From assembly GCA_001929475.1 (NCBI GenBank), contig LXFE01000968.1, positions 1 through 18,789 on the forward strand: a stretch of DNA of 18,789 nucleotides. Direction: 5' to 3'. The notes under the pieces are model-generated. The model searched no databases, had not been told where the DNA came from, and saw nothing but the letters and a program-made list of their open reading frames with translations. Every line of letters begins with the position of its first letter. Position 1 is the stretch's first letter. This DNA is from Neolecta irregularis DAH-3. Its lineage: Eukaryota; Ascomycota; Neolectomycetes; Neolectales; Neolectaceae. Made by a program: the position numbers and the translations under genes. Below, piece after piece: positions 1-8,226 of the stretch.

Positions 1-1089
1 CAAAGGGTACTCCCCCCTCGCCCCGATCCCGCTTATCCCAGGCTGCTTCGACATCGGCCTCCCCTCAAAATTGTCCCTCTTCCACCTCCAGGCCCAGAGA
101 ATCATCGCCCTCCAGCAATTGTCCTCCGGCTCAATCCCCTGGTACATCATGACCTCGGAACCAACCAGAGCCCAAACAGAGTCCTTTTTCAACCGGCACA
201 ACCACTTTGGCTTGGACCCCGCAAATGTCTGCTTTTTCAACCAGGGCCTCCTCCCCTGTCTGACCAGCGACGCAAAAATTATCCTCCACGACAAGCATGC
301 CGTATCCATTCTACCGGTCCCCCCCGCTTACCTTAGATCGCCCTCGCCCCAGACGGAAACGGTGGCCTCTACCGCGCCCTCTTAACCAACGGCGTCCTCA
401 AAGACATGACCGATAGAGCAATCAAACACGTCCACGTCTACTGCGTAGACAATGCTCTAGTCCGCGTCGCAGACCCTCTCTTCATCGGCTTCGCTGCCTC
501 CCGCAACGCAAAACTAGCAACAAAAGTCGTCCGCAAAAGAAATGCTGCAGAAAACGTAGGCCTCGTCGTCGCCAAACACGGAAAACCAGCAGTCATAGAA
601 TACTCTGAACTAGATCCACAAACAGCATCCCTCAAAGACTCGCACGGCCTACTTCAATACGGAGCCGCCAATATCGTCAATCACTACTATTCCATAGACT
701 TTTTATTACAAGCACCCCAATGGATCGATACACTACCCCATCATATCGCTCACAAAAAGATTCCATACTGCGATCCATCAACAGGATCGCTCGTATCCCC
801 ATCCTCACCAAACGGCATAAAACTCGAACAGTTCATCTTTGACGTATTCCCCCTGGTCGAAATGCACCAATTTGCCTGTTTTGAAGTAGACAGAAAAGAC
901 GAATTCTCGCCTTTGAAAAATGCAAGAGGCACCGGACAAGATGATCCTGATACTTGTCGTGACGATATCCTTGCCCAGGGAAAACGGTGGGTGGAAAAGG
1001 CTTGTGCTGTCGTTTTAACCGAGGGTGTCGAAATTAGTCCGTTGCTAAGCTATGCTGGCGAAGGATTGGAGAATTACGTTGAAGCATAA
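1..1089 (+). CDS. UAP1: UDP-N-acetylglucosamine pyrophosphorylase, 3' part (5' end outside window)
   Basis: Makes UDP-GlcNAc from UTP and GlcNAc-1-phosphate in the cytosol, the precursor for chitin, N-glycans and GPI anchors. Exons as reconstructed: 1-6, 42-301 and 337-1089. The two introns (7-41 and 302-336) are 35 nt each, GT...AG. Splicing the first gives [11 protein letters not shown]; splicing the second joins DKHA to [12 protein letters not shown], and both are family landmarks. Other recognisable blocks are [30 protein letters not shown] (UTP/uridine site region), [14 protein letters not shown] and NIVNHYYS, ending in [15 protein letters not shown] before TAA. About 339 residues are visible; the N-terminal third, with the GGxGTR loop, lies upstream. 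The + strand of the first 700 nt is rich in C, with many C-ending codons. It ends 87 bp from the convergent ATP7 stop. The family call is secure; the splice sites are inferred from frame and homology. Confidence 0.93.
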
Positions 1090-1110
1090 ATATTGCATCT
1101 GTACGTACCT

Positions 1111-1175
1111 TCTTAGCTACTATGCCCTTCCTACTATACCTTCTATTCATGCGTTCCTAGCTACTTTACCCTTCC
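1111..1175. repeat. Imperfect direct repeat between convergent UAP1 and ATP7
   Basis: Two similar stretches of about 21-22 nt, around TCTTAGCTACTATGCCCTTCC (1111-1131) and TTCCTAGCTACTTTACCCTTCC (1154-1175), lie in the 87-bp gap between the two stop codons. They sit where both 3' UTRs must end. I see no further structure, and a function is not supported. Confidence 0.5.
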
Positions 1176-1176
1176 A

Positions 1177-1810
1177 TCACATTATATTTAAATCTCCAAA
1201 CTAGGGTCAGCACATTCAAATAAACACATACAGTCTCTTTGTATCCCTTGACTTCCCATTGTCCCTTTCTAAGCATCTTTTCTACATGCGCATCAATCTC
1301 TGGTTTCGCCTTGACCACATCATCCACCTAAACTTAACCACAACCGAAACAAATCATTCATACAGAAATTTGTTCCATCGGTCGCACTTGTTCAATGTTG
1401 GCTAATGTAGCTTGTAAATTATCCAACTCGGCATCAATCTTGACTGCCGTCTTCTCCGCATTCGCAACCTATACATGAACTCCACACCCCAATATTCTTC
1501 TTACCGCTTTTTCTTCAAATTGCGCAATAGCATCAAGATGACTCTTCACATCAAAAGTCTGTACTTTGAAATTCTTAAACGCAAGTTCAATTTCCTCTAC
1601 AACAGCCTGATTCTTCAATACCGATTTATAATATGCAAAGTCCACTGTGGTCGGTTGTGATTCCAAATAAGCGACGCGCGATCGAGCTTGATCGTTTCGC
1701 TTTCGAAGGGCATGGATGTCTGATATCGCCGATTGTTTTAACCCGAATGAAGTGCTGATTGCTTGCCAATTTACTTTTGCAGCAGCGCTTTTTAATGCGG
1801 ACGTGGCCAT
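1177..1810 (-). CDS. ATP7: Mitochondrial F1Fo-ATP synthase subunit d
   Basis: Peripheral-stalk (stator) subunit of mitochondrial ATP synthase, on the matrix side of the inner membrane. Exons on the minus strand are 1810-1505, 1468-1364, 1327-1232 and 1200-1177, giving 176 residues (yeast Atp7 is 174). The introns are 36, 36 and 31 nt. The N-terminus MATSALKSAAAKVNWQAI is typical, followed by the coiled middle with YKSVLKNQAVVEEIE. Splicing restores FEEKAVANAEKT, then ISVDDVVKAKPEIDAHVEKM, then the standard end WEVKGYKETFGDLNIM. Without the 31-nt intron the last exon cannot be reached in frame. The ATG at 1810 is the only sensible start. The gene is divergent from the PA2G4-like gene, and the shared 271-bp promoter is largely a minisatellite. 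Confidence 0.95.
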
Positions 1811-1861
1811 TTAACCGTGGAGGTTGGAAGGTTGGTAATTAATACTGCATCACGATTACAT

Positions 1862-2069
1862 ACGATAGTACTGGAGAATTAATCACGAAAATTTATTTAC
1901 GATGTACTAGAGAATTTACTTTACGATAGTACTGGAGAATTTACTTTACGATCTGGAGAATTTATTTTATGATAGTACTGGAGAATTAATCACGAGAATT
2001 TACTTTACGATACTGGAGAATTAATCACGAGAATTTACTTCACGATACTGGACAATTTACTGCGTCCAG
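1862..2069 (+). repeat. Seven-copy degenerate minisatellite in the ATP7/PA2G4-like divergent promoter
   Basis: Units start at about 1862, 1899, 1923, 1948, 1969, 2007 and 2042, each built on ACGAT(AGT)ACTGGAGAATT. There are two length classes: short units of about 21-25 nt, and long units of 35-38 nt that carry an extra AATCACGA(G/A)AATTT segment. The array fills most of the 271 bp between the two start codons, so it forms the promoter and/or both 5' UTRs. Seen directly; any regulatory role is inference. Confidence 0.9.
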
Positions 2070-2081
2070 AAATTTTCTCAC

Positions 2082-3363
2082 ATGGACATTATCAATAGCG
2101 ATAATATTCTTTCAGATACAGTCGCGCAGAAATATCGACTCGCCGGATCTTTTGCTTCGCTTGTTCTAGATCAAATTACTCGTCAAGCAGTCTGCGCAAC
2201 ATCAACTTGGACTCTTTGCAAACTAGGCGATTCTCTAATACTCGATTTGGTACTTTTAATTCCAAAATTCCTTCTAAGAAAAGTGCGCAAAGGTATATAA
2301 AACTGCGAGATATGAAAAGGGGATAGCTGAACCAACTACTATTTCACCACAAAACTGTTTTTTGGGATATGCGCCCGAACAAGAACAAGGTGCTTATATT
2401 CTACAAGTCGGCGATGTTGTTAAAATGTATGCCCTTGTGAATTATATCTCGCTGATTTCTAGTTCGCTTGGAGTTCATATAGATGGGTACGCTGCGTTGA
2501 CTTGTCACACAATGGTTATTCCTCCCGTGCCAGCAGCACCATTAACTGGTCCCCCGGCAAACGCCCTGTGCGCAGTACATTATACCATCGAAGCTCTAAT
2601 AAAATTACTCGGTTCATCAAACCCTTCAAATCCAGTAACTGCAAAAATTATCCGCGATCTAGTCGACGAGGCAGCAGAATCATTCCAAGTTGGAATAGTC
2701 ACCGGTTCCCGCGTTTTACGAATCAGAAGATTTTTAACGGGCCAACAAACTATTTTTGAAGATGATGCGAAAATAGTCGAGTGGACAGGTACCGATGATT
2801 CCAGTGATTGGCAAGTGGAAATAGGGGAAGCGTGGTTACTTGATATAAGAATGACCACTGGTCCAAATAAAGTATCTCTCAAACCCCGCAATTTCTTTTA
2901 CCCGCTAGATTCGAAAACACGCCGATTTAAAAAGTACCATATTCACCAGAGACGTGGTAAACCCATACCCCCCAAAACTCAAAACTTCAAAATCATTATT
3001 ATCAGAAATCAACTCTGTATTTCCAATTAACCAAACGTACGTTGGATTTTATGTAAATCCTAAAAATCCAGGTTTCTAAAAACTCCTCGAGCGCGTCTTG
3101 GGATACAGGAATTAGTTTCTCACGGTATATTAATGGCTACACCAGTTCTTTGTGATTCAGAGTCAAGCATTGTAGCTCGACAAGTTACTACTATTTTATT
3201 GTTAAAGACACAAGTACTGCGATTAATCACTCCTTTGAAACCATCTTGGATTCAATCCCCTTTTGAAATTAAACAAACGGGTATAATAGCAAGACATCTA
3301 GAATCAAAAGTAAAAGTACGACAAGTAGATCCAACTACATTAGATAAAATGGATACAACTTGA
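2082..3363 (+). CDS. PA2G4/Ebp1-type protein (methionine aminopeptidase fold, cdb4-like)
   Basis: Family members are catalytically inactive M24 proteins; animal Ebp1 binds ribosomes and RNA, and S. pombe Cdb4 binds curved DNA. Exons: 2082-2249, 2284-2426, 2463-2871, 2909-3036 and 3072-3363, giving 379 residues; introns are 34, 36, 37 and 35 nt. Each splice restores a family block: GDSLILDLCAKVYK, then KGIAEPTTISPQNC, LGVHIDGYAALTCHT, GEAWLLDIRMTTGPNK, KSTIFTRD, KTSKSLLSEINSVFP, RARLGIQELVSHGIL and LRLITPLKPSW at the end. The M24 metal-ligand aspartates are not evident in the HIDGYAALTCHT region, as expected for a non-enzyme. The start is the ATG at 2082, just after the minisatellite. The stop is 7 bp from the convergent IF1 stop. 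It could be an Arx1-like relative, but its short length favours PA2G4. Confidence 0.9.
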
Positions 3364-3370
3364 TTTAGAG

Positions 3371-3728
3371 TTATTGCGTTCCATTATGTTTCTGTTCTAT
3401 TTCATCTAATTGGGATTTGGCTTCATCCAGATCCTGTTGTTGTCTTTCAAGCTTTTTTCGAAGTTGTGCCAATTTTTCAATTTCGCGTTGTCGAATAGCC
3501 TAAGATTAGATTACGGTATTATCGGGAAAACCTGGTCTTCCATTGCTTTCTCTCGATTAGAAAAGGCGTCGCTTGGGTTTTAGATGGTTAAAGTGCTTCT
3601 AGGTACCCGTAGTGTGAACCGGCTGGTCGGATACCACCAACAGATCCTGGGTTATCCGACATGTATCTCGATCCCATACGCATGGAAAGAGAAACGTTTC
3701 GAGGAATATGGTTAAACGTGCGGAGCAT
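3371..3728 (-). CDS. INH1: Mitochondrial F1-ATPase inhibitor IF1
   Basis: Small helical protein that blocks ATP hydrolysis by F1 when the proton gradient collapses. Exons: 3728-3607, 3571-3532 and 3499-3371, 96 residues; introns are 35 nt and 32 nt (the latter with an unusual GTTTTC donor). The N-terminus MLRTFNHIPRNVSLSMRMGSRYMS is a basic, Arg-rich mitochondrial presequence. Splicing gives GSHYGDAFSNREKAMEDQ, the inhibitory motif (D/E-x-F-x-x-REKA), followed by a charged coiled coil, IRQREIEKLAQLRKKLERQQ. The in-frame open stretch upstream to 3800 has no ATG, so 3728 is chosen. The gene is tandem with the KAR4-like gene (113 bp between that stop and this ATG) and convergent with the PA2G4-like gene. 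Confidence 0.92.
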
Positions 3729-3794
3729 CTTGAACTGTCTGGAGGTTGATGTAAGAGGTTGGTTGACAAATGACGCACTCTTAAACTGTCTGGA
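3729..3794. repeat. Short direct repeat in the IF1 5' leader
   Basis: CTTGAACTGTCTGGA (3729-3743) recurs as CTTAAACTGTCTGGA at about 3780-3794. On the IF1 strand each reads TCCAGACAGTT(C/T)AAG, and the second copy ends directly at the IF1 start codon. Each contains a possible CAG acceptor, so a duplicated 5'-UTR splice acceptor is one reading. This is weakly supported. Confidence 0.4.
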
Positions 3795-3841
3795 ACTCAA
3801 AGTACATTGTATCTTGTATCTTGAACAGAAAACTATCTAAA

Positions 3842-5096
3842 TCATCCCATATATGAAATCGGATCTGTATGGAAAGAAGGGAACCCCCTCTGCTGAAATT
3901 GACCTCCATTCTGCATTCTCTGTTGTGGTGATTTAGGCCTCAACATCTCAATCTCAGCATGGGGACCAAGAAGTGTCCCATCCTGAAAGAAACGATTATA
4001 TGTATCTGGACAATAATTGGACACCGACATTGTTCGTCCTACCGTAACCCATCCCCGGCGCAAATTATCATCCTTGAAGATTAAAATGATATTTTACTAA
4101 AGAAATCTTTACGGAACCAAACAGTTCTAAACGTTTCCGTCCTTGACAAAAGTTTTCAATGATTTGATAGATTTCTTCAGGTTTCTTTGTACTATCTTCC
4201 ATCAGTTTCAAGGAGAAAAGTATTATTACCGGCAGGTTCCTCATCCGCGACAATGATATCAGTATCCACATTACAATGTATAAGTCGACCATCTGAAGAT
4301 CTTCGAACAGTTCCTTTAATCCCCATAAGACAATGCTCTTTAGTCGTGACAAAAACTCCCTGGTTAAATCTATTCATTTGCTTGGTATCAGGCCCAACTG
4401 TAGTTTTAACCCAAACTACATCTTCAGCACGTCGAAATCCATGATGTTTAAGAAGTAATCGTCCAGTTTCTAAATCTAATTGTGTACCAATCCATAAAAA
4501 TAAAAAACACGGCGTTTGAGAAAGTTCAGAGATTGGCAAAGAGTACAAGTCAACTCTGTCCGTCAATCAATTTGGTATAGTTGAAAGGTTTACCCCTCGG
4601 TTTTGCTTCCAATTACTATGACGTTGAATTTATTAATGCTTGTCGGAGAGTTCAACATTTCCAGTAGATTTCGATTGTAATCCCATTGAACACTGATAGG
4701 CGGATGTGCTCTAGCAGTCACAAACCCTTGTTTGAGAGAGACCAGGTGTTGCAATTTCGGATAACCTTCAAATCGCGTTTGAGGCGTTCTTTTCTGGATA
4801 TAATTCTGCGGTCTTGAACGAGTCGAAATATAAGACGTAGATAAATCATTGACGACCGAGTCGGAGGTTTGGTAAGATTGACGATACGTTGGCACTTTTC
4901 TGATTGAATTATCGCGCAAATTTTCTTCGTCCGTGTGCTTTGATGTTGTTTTGACTATCACTGGTTCAGGTTTTGTTAGCTTGAAGATTAGTGCTCTCTG
5001 AACGGCTCTATCATTGAGTAAATGCAATATCGCGTCTTCAGAAACAGAGTAATTGAAATCCGAAGGGGATGTCTCTGGTCGTGGAATTGGGTCCAT
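3842..5096 (-). CDS. KAR4: KAR4/METTL14-type MT-A70 family protein with degenerate D/EPPx motif
   Basis: The family is the non-catalytic RNA-binding half of the m6A methyltransferase complex (METTL14), or the Kar4 mating/meiosis factor in yeast. Exons on the minus strand: 5096-4594, 4555-4230, 4195-4113 and 4072-3842, 380 residues; introns 38, 34 and 40 nt. Diagnostic blocks are RPQNYIQ, RFEGYPKLQHLVSLK, CFLFLWIG, GRLLLKHHGFRRAEDVVWVKT, TKEHCLMGIKGTVRRS, IHCNVDTDIIVADEEP, KKPEEIYQIIENFCQGRK, LELFGS, RRGWVTVG and EMLRPKSP. Where relatives have FDVI(L/I)(D/E)PP(W/L), this protein reads FNVIVIGSKTEGVD (about residues 157-170) and then rejoins the family after a deletion of about a dozen residues. 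The start is the ATG at 5096; the frame stays open slightly further, but without ATG. The splice at 4593-4556 is the only frame-compatible choice I found. Confidence 0.9.
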
Positions 5097-5173
5097 GAAT
5101 GACGGGCAAAGAAACCTCAACTACCGCATGTTCAAGCATAAAAGACAGTAAACGGTAGCGTCAAGATGAAGAC

Positions 5174-5323
5174 ATGGGCTTTGACAAGCTTGATTTTGAA
5201 AAACTGATTCGTGGTAAAAAGAATATTGAAAAGTCACTGGGAGGTCTTTGGTCTATTGGTGAAATTGCCTGGTATCAACCAGTCATACTTGAAGAATCTC
5301 GCTTCTTTTTGTGGAGTTTTTAG
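5174..5323 (+). CDS. Possible small ORF, unknown
   Basis: An ATG-initiated frame of 49 codons beginning MGFDKLDFEKLIRGKKNIEK and ending FFLWSF before TAG. Its composition is protein-like (charged, amphipathic start, then aromatic residues). I do not recognise a family. It lies upstream of, and on the same strand as, the pyrimidine-rich 14-3-3 promoter, and close to the KAR4-like start on the other strand. It may be a small gene, one exon of a longer gene, or chance. Splice extensions of the local size did not yield a convincing longer product. Confidence 0.2.
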   Translation: MGFDKLDFEKLIRGKKNIEKSLGGLWSIGEIAWYQPVILEESRFFLWSF

Positions 5324-5674
5324 CTCAAAATATATCAGCGTCGTGGTTAGCCTCACCACCAAATCCTTCCTCCCTCTTCTCTGTCGCTCAAACACTTTAC
5401 CGTCCGCCAAAGAATTAATTCCATTGAGGTTAGTCCGTCTCTCCCTTCTTCGCTTGAGGCATGTCGCTCTGTTCTGGTCTTTTTTTTTCGACCCACGCCC
5501 CTCCATATTTTCTTGTAAAGCCAGGGGGTGTTTGTCACAACATGGCCAACAACAAGAGAGATTAAGGGCTTTGAAAAGTGTTGAACATACACCATAGTCA
5601 AAACTCGGCAATTGAGTCCATCCTTCTCGAATCGAGGGCGTCTCCGGAGAAATATAACAAGGATTTGGAATGAC

Positions 5675-5776
5675 GTAAGTCGTCATACGACCAGACCCAC
5701 TGCCCGCTACCTCAAGCGTGTTCCATTTTTGTGATTTTAATTCGTGGCCTCAAAGGAGATTAACTAATGCTTCCAG
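5675..5776 (+). other. Candidate 5'-UTR intron of the 14-3-3 gene
   Basis: The donor is GTAAGT at 5675. The acceptor region is GATTAACTAATGCTTCCAG, ending at 5776, which closely resembles the verified branch/acceptor of 14-3-3 coding intron 2 (GATGACTAACAGTTCAG). Removal would delete an upstream ATG at 5767 whose frame (14 codons including stop) overlaps the main start out of frame. At 102 nt it would be the longest intron here. Donor choice is inferred. Confidence 0.45.
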
Positions 5777-5791
5777 ATTATATCAAACACA

Positions 5792-6761
5792 ATGTCATCA
5801 GGTCGTGAAGCATCCGTTTATTTAGCCAAGCTTGCTGAACAGGCCGAGCGATATGAAGGTATTTTCAAGGGGTTTACAGCATGCAAATTCTACTAGAAAT
5901 GGTCGAAAACATGAAAAATGTCGCTTCTGTTGATCAAGAGCTCACGGTTGAGGAGCGGAATCTTTTATCGGTTTTTAGTCACGCGCCCTACCGCGATGAC
6001 TAACAGTTCAGGTCGCATACAAGAACGTGATCGGTGCACGAAGGGCGTCCTGGAGGATCGTTTCATCGATTGAGCAAAAGGAAGAGTCCAAGGGCAACAA
6101 CTCGCAAGCAACTCTTATCAAAGAGTATCGACAAAAGATCGAAGCCGAGCTTGCAAAAATCTGCGAAGATATCTTGGAAGTTCTCGACATGCATCTCATT
6201 CCCTCTGCCGTATCCGGCGAGTCCAAGGTCTTCTATTACAAGATGTTTGTTTCATCTTGAACAAATTTTATGCTCACAATTTTAGGAAGGGAGACTATCA
6301 TCGATATCTTGCAGAATTCTCTATTGGAAGCAAGCGATCCGACTCTTCTGAGAAATCTCTTGAATCGTACAAAGCTGCAAGTGACGTAGCTGTTACCGAA
6401 CTTCCTCCTACTCATCCCATTCGACTCGGGCTTGCACTCAATTTCTCAGTCTTCTACTACGAAATTCTCGGTTCTCCTGATCGAGCGTGTCACCTCGCGA
6501 AGCAAGCTTTTGATGACGCCATTGCCGAGCTCGATACTCTTTCTGAGGAATCTTACAAGGACTCGACTTTGATTATGGTATATCCGCTACAATGATTATA
6601 TGTTAAATCACTAGCAATTGTTGCGAGACAATCTAACATTGTGGACGAGCGATATAAGCGATGAAAAGGAGGCTGCCAGTGAGGAAACCACTGCCAAACA
6701 AGAAGAGAAGACTGCTGGTCCCGCACACGCAAGCGCTGATAATGTCGAGGAGCAAACTTAG
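5792..6761 (+). CDS. BMH1: 14-3-3 phosphoserine-binding adaptor
   Basis: Dimeric all-helical adaptor that binds phosphoserine/threonine motifs in signalling, cell-cycle and metabolic proteins. Exons: 5792-5858, 5897-5970, 6012-6244, 6286-6577 and 6615-6761, 270 residues; introns 38, 41, 41 and 37 nt. Nearly every residue follows the family: [56 protein letters not shown] (a phosphate-binding Arg), [11 protein letters not shown] (second basic pocket), [13 protein letters not shown] and [18 protein letters not shown], then an acidic, alanine/glutamate-rich tail. Intron 2 has an atypical GTTTTT donor. The start at 5792 gives [14 protein letters not shown]; an upstream ATG at 5767 is out of frame and may be spliced out. 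A single 14-3-3 gene is visible. Confidence 0.97.
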
Positions 6762-7129
6762 ATACGGCACTGTGAAATAGGCGGCAGACATATACAAATC
6801 AAACAATTTTCCAGAATCTAAAGTATTCCACTCCATGTAAATTCTGCTGCCTGGACGTGACAACTTTAATGAACTATGGTGGTGACAACTGAACTTGAAA
6901 ATTCTTGTTGAGCAGGAACCCCCTCCTACCTCCAACCTTTTCCTTCACTTTCTCTACTTTACGACCTCGACGCCGTCGTGGATTAGTGTGAGAAGAATCT
7001 AGAAGTTGGTGTTGTTGAAGTCGCAGACGTTGTTTTGTTGAGGGAGTTTGTCCGTCTATACTTGCTGCAACGTATGCCTTTCTTCAACGCTTTTTCGCGC
7101 TTCTCCTCTCACCGTCCGCAGCAAAAACC
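6762..7129 (+). promoter_or_regulatory. Intergenic 14-3-3 to GIS2-like: 3' UTR then pyrimidine-rich promoter
   Basis: The first part is AT-rich 3'-flanking DNA without a convincing gene. From about 6910 the + strand becomes pyrimidine-rich (CCCCCTCCTACCTCC, CTTTTCCTTCACTTTCTC) and again just before the start codon (CTTCTCCTCTCACCG). This matches a TATA-less fungal promoter and leader for the next gene. The minus open frame in this stretch has no family features. Confidence 0.5.
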
Positions 7130-7947
7130 ATGTCGCTCCAAGGAAAAGCCTGCTATAAAGTATCACGGCCAATTTCTACATCTCTTTATTCTCTAGTGTG
7201 GAAATCTCGGTCATTTCGCCGAAGCCTGCGAGTCTCCGGAAAGGTATTAAATCCAAATTCTGTAAGCGTATGCACTGATGTTGACAGACTCTGCTACAAT
7301 TGTAAGGCTCCTGGTCACGAAAGCAACGCTTGTTCCATGCCCCGAACGGCTGGTAGACACACTAGCATCGCGTCGCGCTTATATGTTGTAGAAGCCAAGC
7401 AATGCTACCACTGCCAGGGAAAAGGCCATATTCGAGCAGATTGTCCTACCTTGCGTATAATTGGACAACAGCAACGATGTTACAACTGTGGTGCATTAAA
7501 CCATATCGCTAGACAGTGTGAGAAACCAGCTGCTCCACGACGAATGGTCAATGGAACCAATGGATTCGGTTCTTCCCCTGCTCGAAACGGTCGGTTCTCT
7601 ACCTGCTACAGATGTGGAGGTGTGCTTTGTTTAAATCCTTCTGTTGACCATTTTCAGGGCCAAACCACTTTGCTCGGGACTGTCAAGCAACTACGAGCAA
7701 ATGTTTCAGCTGCTCCAAGTATGGACACACCAGTAAAGAATGCACAAATGCACCGAACGGCAAGTTCAACGGAAACAAAAAAAGTACGTGCTCGTAACTT
7801 ACGTTCTTACCAATTTTCTTAGCATGCTATCGATGTGGAAACCCTGACCATCTAGCTCGATACTGCACCGAGTCCCCGGCGGCTTCGGCGGCTTCGGCGG
7901 CTTCGGAGACAAACGCCTCCGCCCCAGTTGATGTTGCAGTCAACTAG
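7130..7947 (+). CDS. GIS2: CCHC zinc-knuckle protein, GIS2/Byr3/CNBP type
   Basis: Small single-stranded nucleic-acid-binding protein; yeast Gis2 and vertebrate CNBP act on mRNA translation. Exons: 7130-7159, 7197-7243, 7288-7352, 7392-7619, 7658-7783 and 7823-7947, 206 residues; introns 37, 44, 39, 38 and 39 nt. Seven CX2CX4HX4C knuckles appear only after splicing: CYKCGNLGHFAEAC, CYNCKAPGHESNAC, CYHCQGKGHIRADC, CYNCGALNHIARQC, CYRCGGPNHFARDC, CFSCSKYGHTSKEC and CYRCGNPDHLARYC. Seven matches the yeast and fission-yeast family members. Introns 1 and 4 split or adjoin knuckles. The tail is low complexity, with an Ala-Ser repeat. Two donors are weaker than GTATGT (GTGTGC in intron 4, GTAGAC in intron 3). 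Confidence 0.95.
7879..7905 (+). repeat. Triplicated 9-mer in the GIS2-like C-terminus
   Basis: Three perfect tandem copies of GCGGCTTCG encode an Ala-Ala-Ser run after the last zinc knuckle. The unit is a multiple of three, so copy-number change would keep the frame. Confidence 0.9.
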
Positions 7948-8060
7948 AAAGAGATTCCCTGGTTCAGGAAGACAATTTTCCAATATACAACGAGATCCGC
8001 AATTGCGAGTATAATGCTGTGCTTACTTTGAATATATTTTCGCATATAACTTTTCTTGTC

Positions 8061-8066
8061 AATAAA
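8061..8066 (+). terminator. AATAAA poly(A)-type signal after the GIS2-like gene
   Basis: An exact AATAAA lies 114 nt after the GIS2-like stop, in AT-rich sequence, in a plausible place for 3'-end formation before ARB1. Fungal signals are loose, so this is suggestive only. Confidence 0.35.
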
Positions 8067-8226
8067 CTTTGCAAGTCTTGAGATTTTTGTTGCCCTAATT
8101 ACTTTACTCAGGCATACCCTGCTTTGCTGACGGTCTGTCTGAACTTGCAGGGAAATGCTCGTGGTAAATATTCTCCACCACTAAATTTTTCCGCCACCGT
8201 GATCGCTCGTTCACTCATAGCTACCC

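Larger units (their letters stand above)
5097..5791. promoter_or_regulatory. Divergent intergenic region between KAR4-like and 14-3-3 genes
   Basis: About 695 bp between divergent start codons. The + strand from about 5340 to 5520 is pyrimidine-rich (runs such as CTTCCTCCCTCTTCTC and CTTTTTTTTTCG), a common core-promoter feature of strongly expressed fungal genes, and suits the 14-3-3 gene. The complementary purine-rich strand gives a long minus open frame (about 5757-5234) that I read as a by-product. A perfect GTAAGT donor at 5675 and a CTAAT...CTTCCAG branch/acceptor ending at 5776 could define a 5'-UTR intron. A 49-codon open frame at 5174-5323 is listed separately. Confidence 0.55.

Noticed and set aside
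302-405. Frameshift mutation in UAP1
   Set aside because: A 35-nt GT-AG intron of the locally usual size restores [14 protein letters not shown] exactly, so no mutation is needed.
1862-2069. CRISPR-like array
   Set aside because: Units are contiguous and degenerate with no unique spacers, and the context is eukaryotic; it is a minisatellite.
5234-5757. Long minus-strand open frame upstream of the 14-3-3 gene
   Set aside because: It is the complement of a pyrimidine-rich promoter, has Lys/Arg-heavy low-complexity composition, no ATG until 5686 and no recognisable domain.
6633-6935. Minus-strand frame after the 14-3-3 gene
   Set aside because: It overlaps the last 14-3-3 exon on the opposite strand and has no domain features.
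7130-7822. Unspliced 230-codon reading of the GIS2-like gene
   Set aside because: It breaks knuckles 1, 5 and 7 and adds introns as peptide; splicing recovers seven complete CCHC knuckles.
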